Of a stretch of 64,000 nucleotides of DNA, positions 1-7,954 are shown piece after piece. The position numbers were made by a program, and so were the translations under genes. A model generated the notes under the pieces. It was not told where the DNA came from, did no database searches, and saw only the letters and a program-made list of their open reading frames with translations. The stretch spans positions 1-64,000 of the forward strand of contig CAZMZJ010000011.1 in the NCBI GenBank assembly GCA_964570825.1. Direction: 5' to 3'. Position 1 is the stretch's first letter; each line of letters starts with the position of its first letter. This DNA comes from UMGS1002 sp964570825. GTDB lineage: Bacteria; Bacillota; Clostridia; Oscillospirales; CAG-272.

Positions 1-27
1 CCCGTATTAATATTTAATATAAAGCTG

Positions 28-57
28 CCGGCTTCCGCAATTCTTTGCGGAAGCCGG
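28..57. terminator. bidirectional intrinsic terminator
   Basis: Perfect 13-bp stem (28-40 with 45-57) around a 4-base loop, followed by ATTTT on the + strand. It lies past the end of the CPBP pseudogene and probably ends a gene left of the window, or both. Confidence 0.75.
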
Positions 58-79
58 ATTTTCATTATTCATGATAAAG

Positions 80-772
80 CTATGCCGCCGAAAAAAGTAT
101 GATTCCGATTCCGTTTATAGCAAAATTAGCCGACATATGTATCATCCACGGAACATATATGTTGCCGAATTTTTCGCATGCGCAGTTAAAAATCAGACCG
201 CCGGCGAATGGCGAATAGAGATATCAGAATCAGCGAATAAAGCGGCAGGCTGAACCAGCCTATCATCATAGACAAATGATAGAGCGAAAAAGCCAGCGAG
301 CTGAACAAATAGGCGAATGCGCGGGACGAGTGGCGGCGAAGCGTTGTGAAGGCAAAGCCGCGGAAGAAAAATTCCTCAAGCAGGGAATTGACAAATGAAA
401 TGTAGACGGCGATAAAAATAAAATTATGCCTGTTTATGTTTATGTCGGGGTTTCCTGAGAGGGATTTAGTTATGCCGGAGAGGTCAAAAAAACTGCCGAG
501 GGCAAAATATCCGCCGAAAATCACTATAAAAAACGCAGCTCCGATGCCGAGAGCCGCAAGTATTCCGCACCGTGAGGGAATAAACAATTTTTTGAGTCCG
601 GTATCCTTAAAAAGAACTGCTCAGACAGCGGGGCAGAGCATAAAAAGCGCGAGCTTGACTGCGGATTTTAGAAAATACGGAGGCTTGAATATTATTTCTG
701 TCAGCGACATCGCGGTGCATGAGAAGAGAATAAGCAAGACTGCGATTACTATTTTGATGTTTATTTTTTCAT
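80..772 (-). pseudogene. decayed CPBP-family intramembrane protease
   Basis: CPBP (CAAX-protease/bacteriocin-processing) membrane metalloprotease that has decayed. The middle part (reading down from 587) carries the family motif EEFFFRGF and the following hydrophobic helix with a conserved His. The C-terminal part, read in another frame from about 200 to 80, continues with GNIYVPWMIH and an Asn a few residues later, the third and fourth family motifs, before a TAG stop at 80-82. Three lesions separate the pieces: the start codon at 770-772 reaches the body only if one A is restored to the A-run after it, an in-frame TGA lies at 621-623, and a one-base shift occurs between about 198 and 215. 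Members of this family are about 200-230 aa multi-pass membrane proteins, matching the reconstructed length. Assembly error could explain the two frameshifts, but hardly the stop codon as well. Confidence 0.8.
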
Positions 773-786
773 TATATTATAAATTA

Positions 787-806
787 GGCGGTGCCTTGGC
801 GCCGCC
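787..806 (-). terminator. possible terminator of the 820-1047 gene
   Basis: GC-rich inverted repeat with one mismatch (787-795 with 798-806). It lies just past the stop of the small gene at 820-1047. The following minus-strand bases are AT-rich but not a clean T-run. Confidence 0.45.
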
Positions 807-819
807 TTCTATATTTTAT

Positions 820-1047
820 TTATTTTCTGAGTTTCGACACAATCACAAGCGACGCCGCGGCACAGCCAAGTGCTGTCAGAAGCGGAATCAGCTTTATGCT
901 GAAACTTCCGGACGCTCCCGCGGATATCAGCGAGCGCGAGGAATGCTCGTTCGGATAAAGCTCGGACGTGAATGATACACGGTTTTTTACATAAGGCTTA
1001 TAAAGGCGGCGGGGCAGTGTTCTGCAGCTTTTGAAATGAGTTATCAT
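820..1047 (-). CDS. small hypothetical protein with C-terminal membrane anchor
   Basis: A 75-aa protein that I do not recognise. The N-terminal half is basic and polar (several Arg/Lys, then Ser/Glu). The last 25 residues form one hydrophobic helix ending in KLRK, which suggests a tail anchor with the basic end on the cytoplasmic side. A GGAAGG ribosome binding site sits at good distance before the ATG at 1045-1047, and an inverted repeat follows the stop. The gene stands alone between the protease pseudogene and the DHHW gene. Existence is supported by the binding site and terminator, not by a known family. Confidence 0.5.
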   Translation of the reverse strand: MITHFKSCRTLPRRLYKPYVKNRVSFTSELYPNEHSSRSLISAGASGSFSIKLIPLLTALGCAAASLVIVSKLRK

Positions 1048-1213
1048 GAAAACACCTTCCTTTTACGGGATTCTGAACGTAACAAACGCGTTGCGCACTA
1101 CTATTCCTCATACCTCTTTTGGTTTGCTTTTATTATCTATTATTGCTCGGAAACATATATATAATTCAAAAAATATATTAGCGTCAAAATAACGTTTCAG
1201 GCTGTATTTTGTT

Positions 1214-2446
1214 TTACTGGTCAAAAGAGGAAAGTCCGCGGCGCAGGGAGGTCAGATCATCTGATATCGCGAGGCTGTCGGCGCCGATTAAAATGAGAAC
1301 AGCGTCGGCGCCCGAGTTTTTTGCAAGAGCTGCTGCCGAACCGTTATAGTATCTCAGGTCGATGATTTCAAGGTTAAAGTGGATTGCGAGAAAGGGAGCG
1401 ACAGAGTTTGCGTAGCTGTCCTTGATTACAAGGAGCGTCGGCTTATTTGCGGCGGCGGAGCTGTCTGTGGCAACAATGCGGACATATGCGCTGTTGCCAC
1501 CGATGAAAGAGCTGTATTTGTCTTTTGATTCGAGATATGAAAGTTTATAAAATCCCTTAAGGATCTCTCCGGTGAGCATATTTTCAACTGTAAAGTACTC
1601 GTCGCCCGAAAAGCGGAAATAGCATATTGCATCTGGCGCGGTCCAGCGCATGCCGGAGCTTGAATAGGTCGTGCCATAAAATTTATCAGTTGCCTGTTCA
1701 ACCGTAAAATAAGAGATGGACTTTGCGGTATAGCCGAGTGACGGGGCAAGCAGCGAATAGGCTTCGTATGCGCCGAGAGTGGTCCAGTGGTGGTCGGTTT
1801 TATACCAGACATACTGACCGTCGGCTGCCATCGAGGTGAGCGCTGCGCGCAGATCCACGTTATTTATTCCGGAATTTTCAATGGCGGTCCATATGCCTTC
1901 GGAACGGTCAGAGCCGTAAAGGGGAGGAAGCTCGGAGGCGAGGACGTCTATCGAGCGGGGCGCAAAAGCCACGGTCACCGGAATGCCGAGGCCTGAAAGA
2001 ACAATTTGAAAATCGTCAACAGCCGAAAGATTTTTCAGCGCAATCGAATAATCGTCGTATTCAAGGCGCTTGATAAGGCTTCCGCCCTTGGACGGGATAA
2101 CGCTGTTGTTCTGCATTTTAAGCTGCGCCAGTTCGGAAACGGCCTTAAGCCCGACGAAGTATTTTCTGAGCGGGAACTGATCCGAAAAAAAACTGCCGAT
2201 ATCAGACGTGAATGTCCCGTCTGTAAGAGCCTCAAGCGAAAACTCCGGAAACTGCGACAGAACCCGGTTTTCGTCGGGCGAGAAGGCGGGATGCGGAAGA
2301 ACCCAGATGAGGATGCCCAAGGCCAGCAGGAGCGACAAGCAAACAAAGACAAAAAGTCTGTCTGAAAATCCTGTGCGAAATGCCGCCGCACGCTGAATTT
2401 CAAGGCAGCGCTCTGTTTCGGCATCCGCAGGATTGATTTTTGACAT
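1214..2446 (-). CDS. DHHW/AlgX-like SGNH-hydrolase-fold surface protein
   Basis: Membrane-anchored, extracytoplasmic protein of about 410 aa. After a polar cytoplasmic tail there is one hydrophobic segment (about residues 30-50 of the longest reading), then PDENRVLSQFP, a sequence typical of the start of DHHW/AlgX domains. YKTDHHWTTLGAYEAY near residue 220 carries the name-giving DHHW signature, which contributes to the Ser-Asp-His catalytic site in the AlgX/AlgJ O-acetyltransferase family. In Firmicutes such proteins usually work with an MBOAT acyltransferase on cell-surface glycans; no MBOAT gene is next to it here. The ATG at 2444-2446 is preferred over the GTG at 2453-2455, because the GGCGGG ribosome binding site abuts the GTG but lies about 8 nt before the ATG. 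Substrate is unknown. Confidence 0.8.
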   Translation of the reverse strand: MSKINPADAETERCLEIQRAAAFRTGFSDRLFVFVCLSLLLALGILIWVLPHPAFSPDENRVLSQFPEFSLEALTDGTFTSDIGSFFSDQFPLRKYFVGLKAVSELAQLKMQNNSVIPSKGGSLIKRLEYDDYSIALKNLSAVDDFQIVLSGLGIPVTVAFAPRSIDVLASELPPLYGSDRSEGIWTAIENSGINNVDLRAALTSMAADGQYVWYKTDHHWTTLGAYEAYSLLAPSLGYTAKSISYFTVEQATDKFYGTTYSSSGMRWTAPDAICYFRFSGDEYFTVENMLTGEILKGFYKLSYLESKDKYSSFIGGNSAYVRIVATDSSAAANKPTLLVIKDSYANSVAPFLAIHFNLEIIDLRYYNGSAAALAKNSGADAVLILIGADSLAISDDLTSLRRGLSSFDQ

Positions 2447-2527
2447 ATTTTTCACCCGCCTTTGCTGCAGTGATATATATTAAACATACCGGCATACCGG
2501 CTTGCGGAGCGCCGACGCCCGGCTGTT

Positions 2528-3553
2528 TCAGTTCAAGGTTACTGTGACTATATATCCGCCTTCATTGTCGCCGGATATTTCATATCCGCCGCTTGAAGCC
2601 GGAACATATATGGCAGTATTATCTCCGGTTTTAGGGATATAGTATACTTCATAACTGACACCCTTTTTGTCGGTGATGTTAAGATGCACTCCGTCAAAGG
2701 TGTATGAGGTCTTCAGCAGCGATACATATTCCTCAAGACAGAGATTGTTCGCGCTCATATATGCGGCGTGAGCCATGCCGACATAGCGGTAGCAGTAGGT
2801 GTAGTCGCTGACGCCGGTAATTGACGATTTGTTAGACGGGTAGCGGAGAACAAAACCGTATTCCGCGGCGTGCTCGTTCAGCCACGTATAAGCATCTGCG
2901 AAAACGGCCGAGTCGGATGTGTAGGTTATCTTTTTTACGGTGTCGTAGAATTTTACAGACACCAGATAACCGGTATGATGGTCGCTGAATCCGGCTTTTA
3001 TGGTCGAATTTTTGGCGGCCTGCTCATCATATGTGCGGTATGCGTCCGATATTAAGGCATATTCGTTTTTTGTGGCGGCATAAAATGCCTCCATGAATTT
3101 GTTGAGCGCGGACAAGGCGGTTCTGTCCATACGCAGCGTGTTGAAAGAGCACATATACGGGTAGTTCCCGGAGCTGTCTTTGCTGCGCGAGTCGAAAATG
3201 TTCGCAAGCCTTGCCTCGGTCGACGGAAATACATATTCGTGGCTCGAATTGACAAGTATAAGCGTCCCTTCGTATATGCTGAAATCTCCTTGCGCCGCAA
3301 TGTATTTCCCGGAGGGCGAAGTGTCTGTTTCACCGCCGGGGGAGGCTGTGGTTTCGGAATTACCGCCGTTATTCAGTTTCCCCGACGCTTCGGCTATCTC
3401 GAGCGCAAGCAAAACTATGGCAAGCACGATAAGTATTATTATGACCGCAAAAGAGGCAAAAAGTGCTATGCGCTTTCTTCTTCTGCGGCGCAGGCGTGCG
3501 GCACGCCCTGTTCCAAACTGCTGATTTATGTGACCGGGCTCGCGGCTGTTCAT
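2528..3553 (-). CDS. VanY-like (peptidase M15) membrane protein, predicted catalytically dead
   Basis: 341 aa with a short basic cytoplasmic tail, one membrane helix (about 28-52), a Ser/Thr/Gly-rich linker (about 55-85) and a C-terminal D,D-carboxypeptidase VanY fold. The fold is clear from SDAYRTYDEQ (169-178), WLNEHAAEYGFVLRYP (224-239) and YRYVGMAHAAYM (255-266). In active VanY enzymes zinc and catalysis depend on SxHxxGxxxD and ExxH. Here the first His is kept (H192), but the Asp is Ser199, the Glu is Tyr251 and the second zinc His is Cys254. It therefore probably binds wall peptides or a partner without cutting. The ATG at 3551-3553 has an AGAAAGGAAG ribosome binding site. It is upstream of, and co-directional with, the DHHW gene, so the two may act together at the cell surface. 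Confidence 0.8.
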   Translation of the reverse strand: MNSREPGHINQQFGTGRAARLRRRRRKRIALFASFAVIIILIVLAIVLLALEIAEASGKLNNGGNSETTASPGGETDTSPSGKYIAAQGDFSIYEGTLILVNSSHEYVFPSTEARLANIFDSRSKDSSGNYPYMCSFNTLRMDRTALSALNKFMEAFYAATKNEYALISDAYRTYDEQAAKNSTIKAGFSDHHTGYLVSVKFYDTVKKITYTSDSAVFADAYTWLNEHAAEYGFVLRYPSNKSSITGVSDYTYCYRYVGMAHAAYMSANNLCLEEYVSLLKTSYTFDGVHLNITDKKGVSYEVYYIPKTGDNTAIYVPASSGGYEISGDNEGGYIVTVTLN

Positions 3554-3750
3554 AATTTTTTCTTCCTTTCTGCAAATTCCGAAGCCTGTCCGTCGATTTG
3601 AAACGGTCAGAAATTGCTGTTTATGTTCGCTTTTTATTTCATAGCCGGCAGTCGTTCATAAATTATTTACAAATTGTCTATAAATCATCTGATAATTAAA
3701 GGCTGTTCTGAGCTTCTCTTTTCTTAAGCCTGTGTCTTATATGTATGCCA

Positions 3751-3776
3751 AAGGTGACTTCTTAAAAAGTCACCTT
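3751..3776. repeat. inverted repeat downstream of pnp
   Basis: A 9-bp stem (3751-3759 with 3768-3776) about 47 bp past the pnp stop codon. There is no T-run directly after it on the minus strand, so it may be a 3'-end-protecting hairpin rather than a full terminator. Nothing else is seen between 3601 and 3822. Confidence 0.4.
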
Positions 3777-3822
3777 CAGCATCTTTAGGGCGGAGCCCAT
3801 GTTTTGGTAATCCGTTTATTTC

Positions 3823-5937
3823 TTATTTCGCGTCCTTGATCGAGAAGTCCATGCGGCCCTTCTTGTCAAGGCCGATATATTTTACTTTGACAATGTCGCC
3901 GAGTTTGAGAACGTCCTCAACCTTTTCTATTCTCTGCGGCGCTATCTTGGAAATGTGCACCATGCCCTCCTTGCCGGGCGCGTATTCGACAAAACAGCCG
4001 AATTCCTTGATGCCGGTAACTTTGCCGGTGTAAACCGCTCCGACCTCCGGCTCGAAGACGATGGCTTTAATGGCGTTAATGGCGATTTCCGCGCTCTCGG
4101 CGTTGACTGCCGCGATTACAACTGTTCCGTCGTCGTCAATGTCGATCTTGGCGCCGCTGTCGGCGACAATCTTCTGGATAACCGCGCCGCCCTTTCCGAT
4201 GACTTCGCGGATCTTTTCGGGATCGATGTGAAGCGTCGTCATCTTTGGAGCGTACTTCGAAACCTCGGCGCGCGGCGCGGGAATAGCCTTCAGAATTACT
4301 TCGTCGATTATATAGTCGCGGCCCTTGTGCGTGTCAGCCAGCGCCTTTTTGATGATTTCGGGCGTTAAGCCGTCGATCTTGAGGTCCATTTGTATCGAGG
4401 TGATGCCCTTGTGGGTGCCGGCAACCTTGAAGTCCATGTCGCCGTAAAAGTCCTCAAGACCCTGAATATCGAGCATCGTATCCCAGCTTCCGTCCTCGGC
4501 GGTGATAAGACCGCAGGAGATGCCGGCAACCGGCGCCTTTATCGGAACCCCGGCGTCCATCAGCGCCAGCGTGGAGCCGCAGACCGAGCCCTGCGAGGTT
4601 GAACCGTTGGAGGACAGAACGTCGGAAACAAGACGGATGGAATACGGGAACTCTTCTTCTGAGGGAAGAACGGGAACGAGCGAACGCTCCGCAAGAGCTC
4701 CGTGGCCTATCTCGCGGCGTCCCGGACTGCGGATAGCCTTTGCCTCGCCGGTCGAGTATCCCGGCATATTGTAGTGGTGCATATAGCGCTTCGAGGTTTC
4801 GCTGTCAATGCCGTCGAGCATCTGCGCCTCGGAAAGCGTGCCGAGCGTCGCCGCAGTGAGAACCTGTGTCTGTCCCCTCGTGAATAGTCCTGAGCCGTGA
4901 GCGCGGGGCAGAATGCCCACTTCCGCAGCCAGAGGCCTTATCTGGTCCATGCGCCTGCCGTCCACTCTCTTTTTGTCGACCAGCAGCCAGCGACGGACGA
5001 TCTTTTTCTGAATCTTATATATCAGCTCGGGAAGCTGAATCGGAAGGTCCGGATATTCCTCTCCGAACTTTTCGAGAATCGCATCCTGAATCGGCACCAT
5101 TCTCGCGTCACGGAGGCTCTTGTCGTCAGTATCAAGGGCGAACATGACGTCCTTCTCGCAGAATTCAAAAATTTTATCGAACATATCGTGGTCAAGCTCG
5201 CAGGAGGGATACTCGAACTTCGGCTTGCCGATTTCGTCGACAATCGCGTTGATAAAGCCGAGCAGATCCTTGATTTCCCTGTGGGCAACCATTATGGCGT
5301 TGAACATCGTGTCGTCGTCGACTTCGTTTGCGCCGGCTTCAATCATGACGACTTTCTTCATCGTGGCCGCGACCGTCAGCTGAAGGTCAGATTTCTTCTG
5401 CTGCTCGTCGGTCGGGTTTACAACCGGTTTGCCGTCGACAAGACCCATTAGGACGCCGCCTATCGGCCCGTTCCACGGAATATCCGAAACGGCAAGGGCG
5501 ATTGAGGCACCGATCATTGCCGTGATTTCGGGCGAGCAGTCGGGATCAACCGACATGACGGTGAGAGTCAGAGCGACGTCGTTGCGCAGATCCTTGGGAA
5601 ACAGGGGGCGTATGGGACGGTCGATAACGCGGGAGGCGAGTATCGCCTTCTCGGACGGCTTTCCCTCCCTCTTAAGATATCCTCCGGGAATCTTTCCGGC
5701 GGCGTACATCCTCTCCTCAAAATCTACCGACAGCGGCAGAAAGTCTATGCCGTCCCGGGGCTTCGGCGACGCAGCGGCGCAGCAGAGCACGGCTGTTTCT
5801 CCGTATCTTACAAGCACCGAGCCGTTGGCAAGCCCGGCAAGTTTTCCCGACTCGACCACAAGCGGTCTGCCGGCAAGTGTGTAGTTGAATACCTTGTAGT
5901 TCTTAAACTGCATAGGTGTGCTGATTTTTTCCGACAT
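3823..5937 (-). CDS. pnp: polyribonucleotide nucleotidyltransferase (PNPase)
   Basis: Cytoplasmic 3'-to-5' phosphorolytic exoribonuclease that degrades mRNA to nucleoside diphosphates and can add tails in reverse. The 704-aa protein has the full family layout: first RNase PH domain (about 15-145), helical linker, second RNase PH domain (about 320-540), KH domain around IREVIGKGGAVIQKI (about 565-580) and a C-terminal S1 domain with GFVxGIKEFGCFVEY-like sequence (about 630-700). Length matches the family norm. The ATG at 5935-5937 is preferred over the TTG directly before it, since GGAGG lies about 10 nt upstream. It follows rpsO, the conserved bacterial order. A long imperfect hairpin (5988-6061) in its leader could be the site of autocontrol. 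Confidence 0.97.
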   Translation of the reverse strand: MSEKISTPMQFKNYKVFNYTLAGRPLVVESGKLAGLANGSVLVRYGETAVLCCAAASPKPRDGIDFLPLSVDFEERMYAAGKIPGGYLKREGKPSEKAILASRVIDRPIRPLFPKDLRNDVALTLTVMSVDPDCSPEITAMIGASIALAVSDIPWNGPIGGVLMGLVDGKPVVNPTDEQQKKSDLQLTVAATMKKVVMIEAGANEVDDDTMFNAIMVAHREIKDLLGFINAIVDEIGKPKFEYPSCELDHDMFDKIFEFCEKDVMFALDTDDKSLRDARMVPIQDAILEKFGEEYPDLPIQLPELIYKIQKKIVRRWLLVDKKRVDGRRMDQIRPLAAEVGILPRAHGSGLFTRGQTQVLTAATLGTLSEAQMLDGIDSETSKRYMHHYNMPGYSTGEAKAIRSPGRREIGHGALAERSLVPVLPSEEEFPYSIRLVSDVLSSNGSTSQGSVCGSTLALMDAGVPIKAPVAGISCGLITAEDGSWDTMLDIQGLEDFYGDMDFKVAGTHKGITSIQMDLKIDGLTPEIIKKALADTHKGRDYIIDEVILKAIPAPRAEVSKYAPKMTTLHIDPEKIREVIGKGGAVIQKIVADSGAKIDIDDDGTVVIAAVNAESAEIAINAIKAIVFEPEVGAVYTGKVTGIKEFGCFVEYAPGKEGMVHISKIAPQRIEKVEDVLKLGDIVKVKYIGLDKKGRMDFSIKDAK

Positions 5938-5987
5938 CAATAAATGTCCTCCGTTTTTATCTTATTTCTTTTTCATTTTTCATTCCC

Positions 5988-6061
5988 ACGGAGGTTTAGC
6001 ACTTAAATATCCGCCGGCAAAATATGCCGCGCGGCGTATATTTAACTGCTAATCCGTCGTG
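5988..6061 (-). promoter_or_regulatory. long imperfect hairpin in the pnp leader
   Basis: Two arms of about 31 nt (5988-6018 and 6031-6061) match as inverted repeats with only a few mismatches. The hairpin ends about 50 nt before the pnp start codon. In E. coli a double-stranded leader of this kind is cut by RNase III and lets PNPase repress its own message. The same use here is inference from position and shape. Confidence 0.55.
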
Positions 6062-6177
6062 AGAAATGTTTTTTGTTTTTTCTTCTTTTTCTCGCCTTTT
6101 CGCCTTCACCGGCGCAAGTGCGCATAAGCGCGCAGCGATTAAGGAAGTCCTGTCCTTCACTGTCTAATAAAGAGTTA

Positions 6178-6213
6178 GGAGTGAGGAGCCGGATATATCC
6201 CGCTCGTCACTCC
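6178..6213 (-). terminator. rpsO-pnp intergenic hairpin (attenuator or processing site)
   Basis: Near-perfect 15-bp inverted repeat starting 15 nt past the rpsO stop. On the minus strand it is followed by TAACTCTTT, a weak T-rich tract, so partial termination or RNA processing between rpsO and pnp is likely. Confidence 0.55.
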
Positions 6214-6228
6214 AAACAATTATGAAGA

Positions 6229-6492
6229 TTACTTTCTGATGTTCAGCTTGTCGATGATTGCGCGGTAACGCTCGATGTCGACATTCATAAGATAGCCCAG
6301 CAGATTTCTTCTGTGACCGACCATCTTCTGAAGCCCCCGGCGGCTGTGATGATCCATCGGGTTTGCCTTGAGGTGTTCGGTAAGGTTCTTGATGCGGGCC
6401 GAGAGCAGCGCTATCTGCACCTCGGGAGAACCGGTGTCGCCTTCATGTGTGGCGAACTCCGCCATAATTGCTTTCTTTTCTTCTGTGTTCAT
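6229..6492 (-). CDS. rpsO: 30S ribosomal protein S15
   Basis: Primary rRNA-binding protein of the small-subunit platform, where it contacts 16S helices 20-22. The 87-aa product has the usual length and the family signature: TGSPEVQIALLSARI near residue 20, then DHHSRRGLQKMVGHRRNLL (about 47-65), whose His/Ser/Arg residues contact RNA. A consensus promoter lies at 6594-6622. The leader of about 95 nt contains a small GC-rich hairpin (about 6541-6558) that could be an S15 autoregulatory site, as rpsO leaders often are. pnp follows 290 nt downstream in the same direction. Confidence 0.98.
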   Translation of the reverse strand: MNTEEKKAIMAEFATHEGDTGSPEVQIALLSARIKNLTEHLKANPMDHHSRRGLQKMVGHRRNLLGYLMNVDIERYRAIIDKLNIRK

Positions 6493-6593
6493 TGTTTTTC
6501 ACCTTTCAAAATATTGCACTGACACAGAATCCGGCCGGTGAAGCGCCGCAAGCGGCTTTAATCCGGATACCGAGCCAATGTTATGCAAATTAA

Positions 6594-6622
6594 ATTATAC
6601 CATACCTTTTATGACTTGTAAA
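6594..6622 (-). promoter_or_regulatory. sigma-A type promoter for rpsO-pnp
   Basis: Minus strand: TTTACA (6617-6622), 17-nt spacer, TATAAT (6594-6599). It lies about 100 nt before the rpsO start. Confidence 0.8.
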
Positions 6623-6704
6623 GGGCATTTTTCAATAATTTATTATCCGATTATTCGACCGGATTATAAATAACGGCAGCTCTAAGGATGTAGCAGTTTC
6701 TTTT

Positions 6705-7127
6705 TCATTTTTCTTCCTTTTCCTTTTTCTTTTCTTCCTTTTTACCTTTACCGCAGCGTCTGAATTCCAAAAGAGTCCTTGCCGCAGACGCGCTCCCGGA
6801 CGCGAGCAGCATGATCCCGAAAAGCTTGCCGAGAAAAACAGGGGCGGCGAGCGCGGCGAGGTATGTCCCGAGCAGGGCCCCGGCAGCGCCGGCGAGAGTC
6901 ATGAGAATTACAGCTCCCCAGAGAATTTTCCGCTTCCTTAAATGAATGATGAGCGACGCCGAGGAGGAAAACAGAAAAAAATAAAGATTCAGCCCCTGCG
7001 CCTCAAGCTGCGGCAGCTTTTCCACACCGGTCAGCCAGACGACAAAAAGACCGGCGCTTCCGACTCCCATGCCCGAAAGGATTGCTATTAAAAATCCGGC
7101 GATTATTTCTGTTTCAGCAAAAATCAT
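6705..7127 (-). CDS. TauE/SafE (TSUP) family half-permease, second half
   Basis: 140-aa membrane protein with about four hydrophobic helices and a Lys/Glu-rich tail made almost only of K and E. The start ILSGMGVGSAGLFVVWLT resembles the helix-hairpin that opens each repeat of TSUP (sulfite/sulfonate exporter, DUF81) proteins. Normal TSUP permeases are about 250 aa with two such repeats; this one has a single repeat. The matching half is encoded just upstream on the same strand (7212-7586), so the two probably form a heterodimer. Substrate cannot be told from sequence. A GGAAAGG ribosome binding site precedes the ATG at 7125-7127. Confidence 0.75.
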   Translation of the reverse strand: MIFAETEIIAGFLIAILSGMGVGSAGLFVVWLTGVEKLPQLEAQGLNLYFFLFSSSASLIIHLRKRKILWGAVILMTLAGAAGALLGTYLAALAAPVFLGKLFGIMLLASGSASAARTLLEFRRCGKGKKEEKKKEKEEK

Positions 7128-7211
7128 GCCATGCCTTTCCGTGCGTCCGGCTTCCGATTATAATTTGCGCCTTCCATACCGTTTAATACGTTTCACAGTT
7201 AAAATTGCAGA

Positions 7212-7586
7212 TTATAATATCATTGTTATGCCCGACCATATCACGACAGCGGCGAAAATCAGCCTGAGCAGGCGCGCGTTAATGCGGTCGAGAAAAAAAC
7301 CGCCGACAAGTCCTCCCGCGACGGCGGGAAGAGCCAGATAGTTTAGCCTTACTCCGGGCACCGCGCCGTTTGCTGCGTAAAGCACGGCTGACAGTACCGA
7401 AAGGGGCAGCATTATGCAAAGAGTTGTGGCAAAGGCGTCGCGGCCGTCACATTTCTGCCGGCGAAGCACATAGCTCAGCGCGAAAACGGATATTATTCCT
7501 CCGCCGGCCCCGAGCAGGCCGTTTACAAGCCCTGAGGCAAAGCCCGCAGCCCCGAGAAATATGCTTTTTGACACGCCGGAACGCAC
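7212..7586 (-). CDS. TauE/SafE (TSUP) family half-permease, first half
   Basis: 124 aa with four hydrophobic segments. SGLVNGLLGAGGGIIS near residue 18 is the glycine-rich signature of the first TSUP repeat, and LPAVAGGLVGGFFLDRIN (about 86-103) the conserved loop before the last helix. It starts at a GTG (7584-7586) with AGGGG about 8 nt upstream; no ATG exists in frame. It is about half of a typical TSUP permease, and the partner half follows after 84 bp. The pair is likely one split exporter rather than two truncated genes, because both halves are open, have ribosome binding sites and hold complementary repeats. Confidence 0.78.
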   Translation of the reverse strand: MRSGVSKSIFLGAAGFASGLVNGLLGAGGGIISVFALSYVLRRQKCDGRDAFATTLCIMLPLSVLSAVLYAANGAVPGVRLNYLALPAVAGGLVGGFFLDRINARLLRLIFAAVVIWSGITMIL

Positions 7587-7954
7587 GAGTTCATCCCCTT
7601 CCGTGTGAAAATATTAAAGATTATCTGTTTTTTTCGCTATCTGAAGGAAAAATCCGGAGCTTCTGCATTTTTTTCTGAGGCTCTTGAAATAACAGCTGCC
7701 GGATGCTATAATAATATAATGAGAAAAGCTTATGCAGCTGCGGCAAAAATCCACCTGACATGCGGCATCCGAGCACACGCCGCACGACCGGAACGGACCG
7801 GCTGTATTTTATTATTATCTATTATCTGCCGCATACGGCCGAATAATTCGCGGCGCATGGCTTTTACGCGGTCTTTAATTTATAACGTCAATAAATCATC
7901 TCTTTATCGGGGCAGGTCTTTCGTGTTTTCCCGACTGAAAGGACGCTTATACAG
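7587..7954. other. intergenic region with ftsK promoter
   Basis: Between the divergent TSUP pair and ftsK. It holds the promoter at 7684-7712 and a leader of about 240 nt. An open frame across it (7605-7979) lacks a ribosome binding site and spans the promoter, so I do not call it a gene. I see no riboswitch. Confidence 0.5.
7684..7712 (+). promoter_or_regulatory. sigma-A type promoter for ftsK
   Basis: TTGAAA (7684-7689), 17-nt spacer, TATAAT (7707-7712), about 240 nt before the ftsK start codon. Confidence 0.7.

Noticed and set aside
621..623. In-frame TGA read as selenocysteine
   Set aside because: Two frameshifts in the same gene and no selenoprotein precedent in CPBP proteases make decay the simpler reading.
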